DNA of 64,000 nt from Wuchereria bancrofti (taxonomy: Eukaryota > Nematoda > Chromadorea > Rhabditida > Onchocercidae). Below are positions 60,831 to 64,000 of this stretch, one piece after another. The stretch's first letter is position 1. Every line of letters starts with the position of its first letter. The notes below the pieces were generated by a model. That model was not told the origin of the DNA. It did not search any database and saw only the letters and a program-made list of their open reading frames with translations. Location of the stretch: positions 10,556,251 through 10,620,250 of the forward strand of contig SSBO01000001.1 in the NCBI GenBank assembly GCA_005281725.1, in the 5' to 3' direction. Position numbers and translations under genes: made by a program.

Positions 60831-62695
60831 TCTAAAATACAGCAATAAAAAAACTCAACACTTCAAAACTTATCGCCAGAACTACAATTTTACAGGGCAA
60901 TGAAATTAAAAAATATTAAGCTCTAAAAAACATCAGCTTTTTCGGTCTCCCATGTATAAACCGTATGTTATCATAGAAAAAGAAACAAAATTATGATTAA
61001 TTTTTAATCCCAATTTCCCTATCTAAAGCTATTAGCACTAATAAATTTTCGGTAATATATCAGTCAACTTCATGACTTCTCCTATCCCTCATAACCTGAG
61101 AATTCAATTAAAATTTAAAAGAATACCCGAAAATTTGAAAGTAAAAATCAGTATTTACTATTGAGAAATACCATGCAACATTTTGTCGTAGAAGCAATCA
61201 AAACTTTTGAACTAAACAAAACTATGAAAACATTCATCAGTGAATGCTTAGTTTATCCATACCACCCAAGAAGCATGATATTTATAAAATGAAGAAGAGC
61301 TGTTTGTTGCTAAGGTGACGATGAACAATCAATTTCTATTAAATATTAGATTTTTTTTCGTAGCATTAGCAAGACTGTTGCATGTAGAAATCTTACATGT
61401 TTGCAGCTTAGTCTCATTTAATCAATATATTTCAGAACTATTATAAAATTTGATATGTAATAATAAAATTCTAATCTATGTTAAATTATCGAAAATATGA
61501 TTTTTTTGAAGCATGAAATAGTTCCGCACATTGTGTAATCATAAACTTAGCTTTCCTTATTATCCTATCTAACATAAAAATTTTGCAGTTTTTGAATATC
61601 ATGTTTCAGAAAGATTATATTATCATACTTGCTTCCCTTTGGTAAAAACGCATACAAAGGTAAAATTTTGTCCAAAAAAAAAAGAGATGAAGAAGCAAAT
61701 TTAAATTTTCAAAAGAGTATTTTACCAATTACATTGTAATTTTCGTTCATTTACAGAATTGACCAGTAAATACTAAAAACCGTATCAATCGAAACTTGGA
61801 AATAATGAATATTTATAAGCCTGGTTGTTCTGCAGCATAATTGATCAGTCAGGTATAATATTTTCGGTGATATATTTATCCTTCATTTTTTTTTCCAAAT
61901 CCATTTCTTTTAACCATTAATCTACAAATATTATAGGATATAATAGAAAAATACTGTGATGTAATAGGTAATAGGTGTAATAAATAATAATAATTCTATT
62001 ATTACAACATAAAAAAGTAAGACATAATAAAAAGGAATGAGAAATGTTATGATTTACAGAGAAAAGGCAAAAAGTAAAATTGATAAAAAAATAGAAAATA
62101 TTTACTTTTAATATTTACTAAATAATATTTACTTTTTTATTTATATTGGGAATGTTTGGATTTCATTTAATTAGGCTGCTGCATTGTTAAAAAAGAAAAG
62201 AAAAAAGAAAACTCCACCAAATAATTATCTATTTGTTTATCTACCTACCTCCTTACATCTTATACCAAATTAGGCATAATTTTTTAATTACAAATGTATG
62301 TGCAAATAATGATAAACAAATTTAATCGTTCTAACCTTCAGTTAGAAAAGGTTCAAGTAAAAAAAAAAGACGATTACGACATTTAAAAAGCATTTAAAAA
62401 GGTAAACTACTCTTGTGTTTTTTTGACTTAGTGAAATTTATAATGCAAATAACCACAGTTAAACAATATCAACAGTACATCTTCAAATAGTAACAAAAAA
62501 ATATATATATATATCACTTGAAAAATCTTCATGAGAAAACAAATAATCTAATGGTAACGTTAAAATATTAATGATACATCATTTAAAAAAAAAATTTTCC
62601 TTTTCAATAAACATTTTTATGGAAGGAATGAAGAATGCCATGATAAGAATAGAAATTTTAGTTTTTTATGAAAGGAATTTTTATTTATTATCTTC
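60831..62695. other. Upstream region of daf-25, no gene seen
   Basis: About 1.9 kb of AT-rich DNA. Apart from the X-box-like motif I see no coding frame with splice support. Homopolymer runs are frequent. Confidence 0.55.
61306..61319 (-). promoter_or_regulatory. X-box-like RFX/DAF-19 site upstream of daf-25
   Basis: Read on the daf-25 strand the 14-mer is GTCACCTTAGCAAC, which fits the RFX half-site pair RYYNYY-N2-RRNRAC at every position; the motif is near-palindromic. It lies about 480 bp upstream of the daf-25 start codon. The RFX factor DAF-19 drives ciliary genes in C. elegans, which fits daf-25's role. Distance is longer than the usual X-box spacing, unless a 5' exon or outron intervenes. 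Confidence 0.5.
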
Positions 62696-62908
62696 TTAGT
62701 GTTCTCGTTTTCTTTTAGCTGCTAGTAATTTTGGAAAGTTTACATGAAGAAATTTCGACAAAAACATCAGGAAAAAAACCATCATATATTTGTTACAAAA
62801 TCTTAGTTTAATTATAAATTCATCAAAATCTTCAACTTTTGGTTTTACTTTGGTAAGGCAACAATTACATAATTCAAATGTAGCAACGTAAACCGGTTTT
62901 CTGCGCAT
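62696..62908 (-). CDS. Candidate small protein or terminal exon, unknown function
   Basis: A 70-codon frame starts MRRKPVYVATFELCNCCLTK and ends KLLAAKRKREH before TAA. The first half (charged, several Cys, KVKPKVEDFDEF) and the basic end look coding. The middle (MMVFFLMFLSKFLHV) could be an unspliced intron: GTAACA after ...KLRF and TTACTAG before the Ala-Lys-Arg end would remove about 80 bp and keep the frame. An AG just upstream of the frame (AATGCGCAG) could also be an acceptor, so this may be the 3' exon of a longer gene to the right. I do not recognise the family. Confidence 0.3.
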   Translation of the reverse strand: MRRKPVYVATFELCNCCLTKVKPKVEDFDEFIIKLRFCNKYMMVFFLMFLSKFLHVNFPKLLAAKRKREH

Positions 62909-64000
62909 TAGTTGTCATGAATAATATTAATTAAAATTTAGCTATTTAATAAATGAAATATAATTTTAATAAAGCATAATAAATTAGCTTTAGATTTATA
63001 TATGAATATGTGACATACAGTAGTTCGAGTTCTATAAAGTTTACAAACAAAATAACTTTCGACAGATAACACTTCCAATCTTATCAATTAAATCATTTCA
63101 TTTCATTCCTTTCTTTTCCATTCATTCCAACAAACTTCTCTATATGATAAGATTTGTAATTATTGCAACACGCATTAACATTAACAAATCTAACCTAATG
63201 TAATATATCACACTGATAAACATTGAGAGATATCAATGTGATAAACATGAGCTGTCATAGTGATAAACTTGGAACTACACATCCATAAGTAGTCTCCGTG
63301 TAGCTCTTCCACTACTACGGTGTATGTCTTTTTCATTGTTAGATAATTTTTATCTGACTAAATAAATTTTATAATTTAGAAATCCCTGATATAAAATAAT
63401 CGTTTCCGCTGTACTTATACGTTTACATATTTTTTTTAACAAATCTCTTAGAAATGATTTCTGGAATTACTACCAGTCATGAGCTATTCACATTAGTTAG
63501 TAAAATAAAATAAACAAAGAGTATTAATTTTTATAAAATTAAATCTTATGAAAGAGTTAAGAAGTAATTTCATATCACATCACTGGCTTTCTTTCTTTCT
63601 CTCTTTTCTTCCTTTTGCTTATCTCTTATCTCTTGTAATGATTTTCTTACATTTTATCAATAATATATGATCGATCTACAACCTTTTTCTTGTCTTTATA
63701 CTTCCTTAAAAAAATAACAACTATACTATCCCCCATGCGTTTAAGTATTATTGAAGACTGATAATTACAACTGTTTCATTTCTTTCCAATAATATAACCG
63801 ATAATCCTACTTTTCGAAGAACAGTGCTTACAATGTTTGAATAAAAAAAAACTTCCTTTTTTATTGTTGTTTTATTGTTTCGGTGAAATATACTCTTATC
63901 TCCTTGTTATTTAACACTAAATTTTGTTGTCAAATTATTTCCCTGGTATTTCCGGTTATTTTTCAATCTCTATGAGATCTAAATGATATGATAAATATAC
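62909..64000. other. Right-hand end, no gene recognised
   Basis: AT-rich sequence with poly(T)/CT-rich runs. A 13-bp imperfect inverted repeat (12 of 13 pairs) lies at about 63207-63244. No coding frame, tRNA or other RNA gene is convincing. Confidence 0.5.

Noticed and set aside
63207..63330. Possible structured RNA or tRNA
   Set aside because: The inverted repeats are short and imperfect, and no tRNA A/B-box pairing or cloverleaf arms could be made.

Overview
The window is about 64 kb of very AT-rich nuclear DNA from a nematode, most likely a clade III filarial-type worm. The evidence is an insulin/IGF receptor of the DAF-2 type, many small exons split by introns of roughly 80-600 bp, GTAAG/GTATG donors with TTTTCAG-like acceptors, bare AG acceptors a few bases before several start codons (probable spliced-leader sites), and intergenic DNA full of (AAT)n, (AG)n and poly(A) tracts. 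I see no bacterial genes, CRISPR array, rRNA or tRNA. Species is not resolvable by eye.

Layout, left to right: the last exon of an unidentified + strand gene (1-110); daf-2 on the - strand (824 to at least 12015; furthest 5' exon not found); a PP1-like Ser/Thr phosphatase on + (15075-19812); a tmem-131 orthologue on - (20902-34521) whose 35 exons join in phase to about 1,794 aa; a 10 kb gene-poor stretch that opens with a 13-copy minisatellite (34658-35190); ubq-2, the ubiquitin-eL40 fusion, on - (44871-46106); an unidentified low-complexity protein on - (about 47800-50172); prmt-7 on - (52196-56232); and daf-25 (ANKMY2 orthologue) on - (57472-60830), with an X-box-like motif about 480 bp upstream. 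One further small ORF (62696-62908, -) is uncertain.

Exon boundaries were placed by hand from splice signals plus reading-frame continuity. The summed coding length is divisible by three in every multi-exon gene with a known end. Boundaries may still be off by a base or by an alternative AG. These are independent eukaryotic genes rather than an operon, but daf-2 (insulin signalling) and daf-25 (ciliary guanylyl cyclase trafficking) are both dauer-pathway genes in C. elegans. TMEM-131 acts in collagen secretion, which matters for cuticle.

The observations I rate highest are: the X-box-like motif near daf-25; an apparent AA instead of AG 3' splice site in the phosphatase; a tmem-131 splice acceptor inside the loop of a perfect 17-bp hairpin; a duplicated tmem-131 exon segment whose second copy has a broken acceptor; a PAM2-like motif in the TMEM-131 tail; and the two-length-class minisatellite with its inverted cap.
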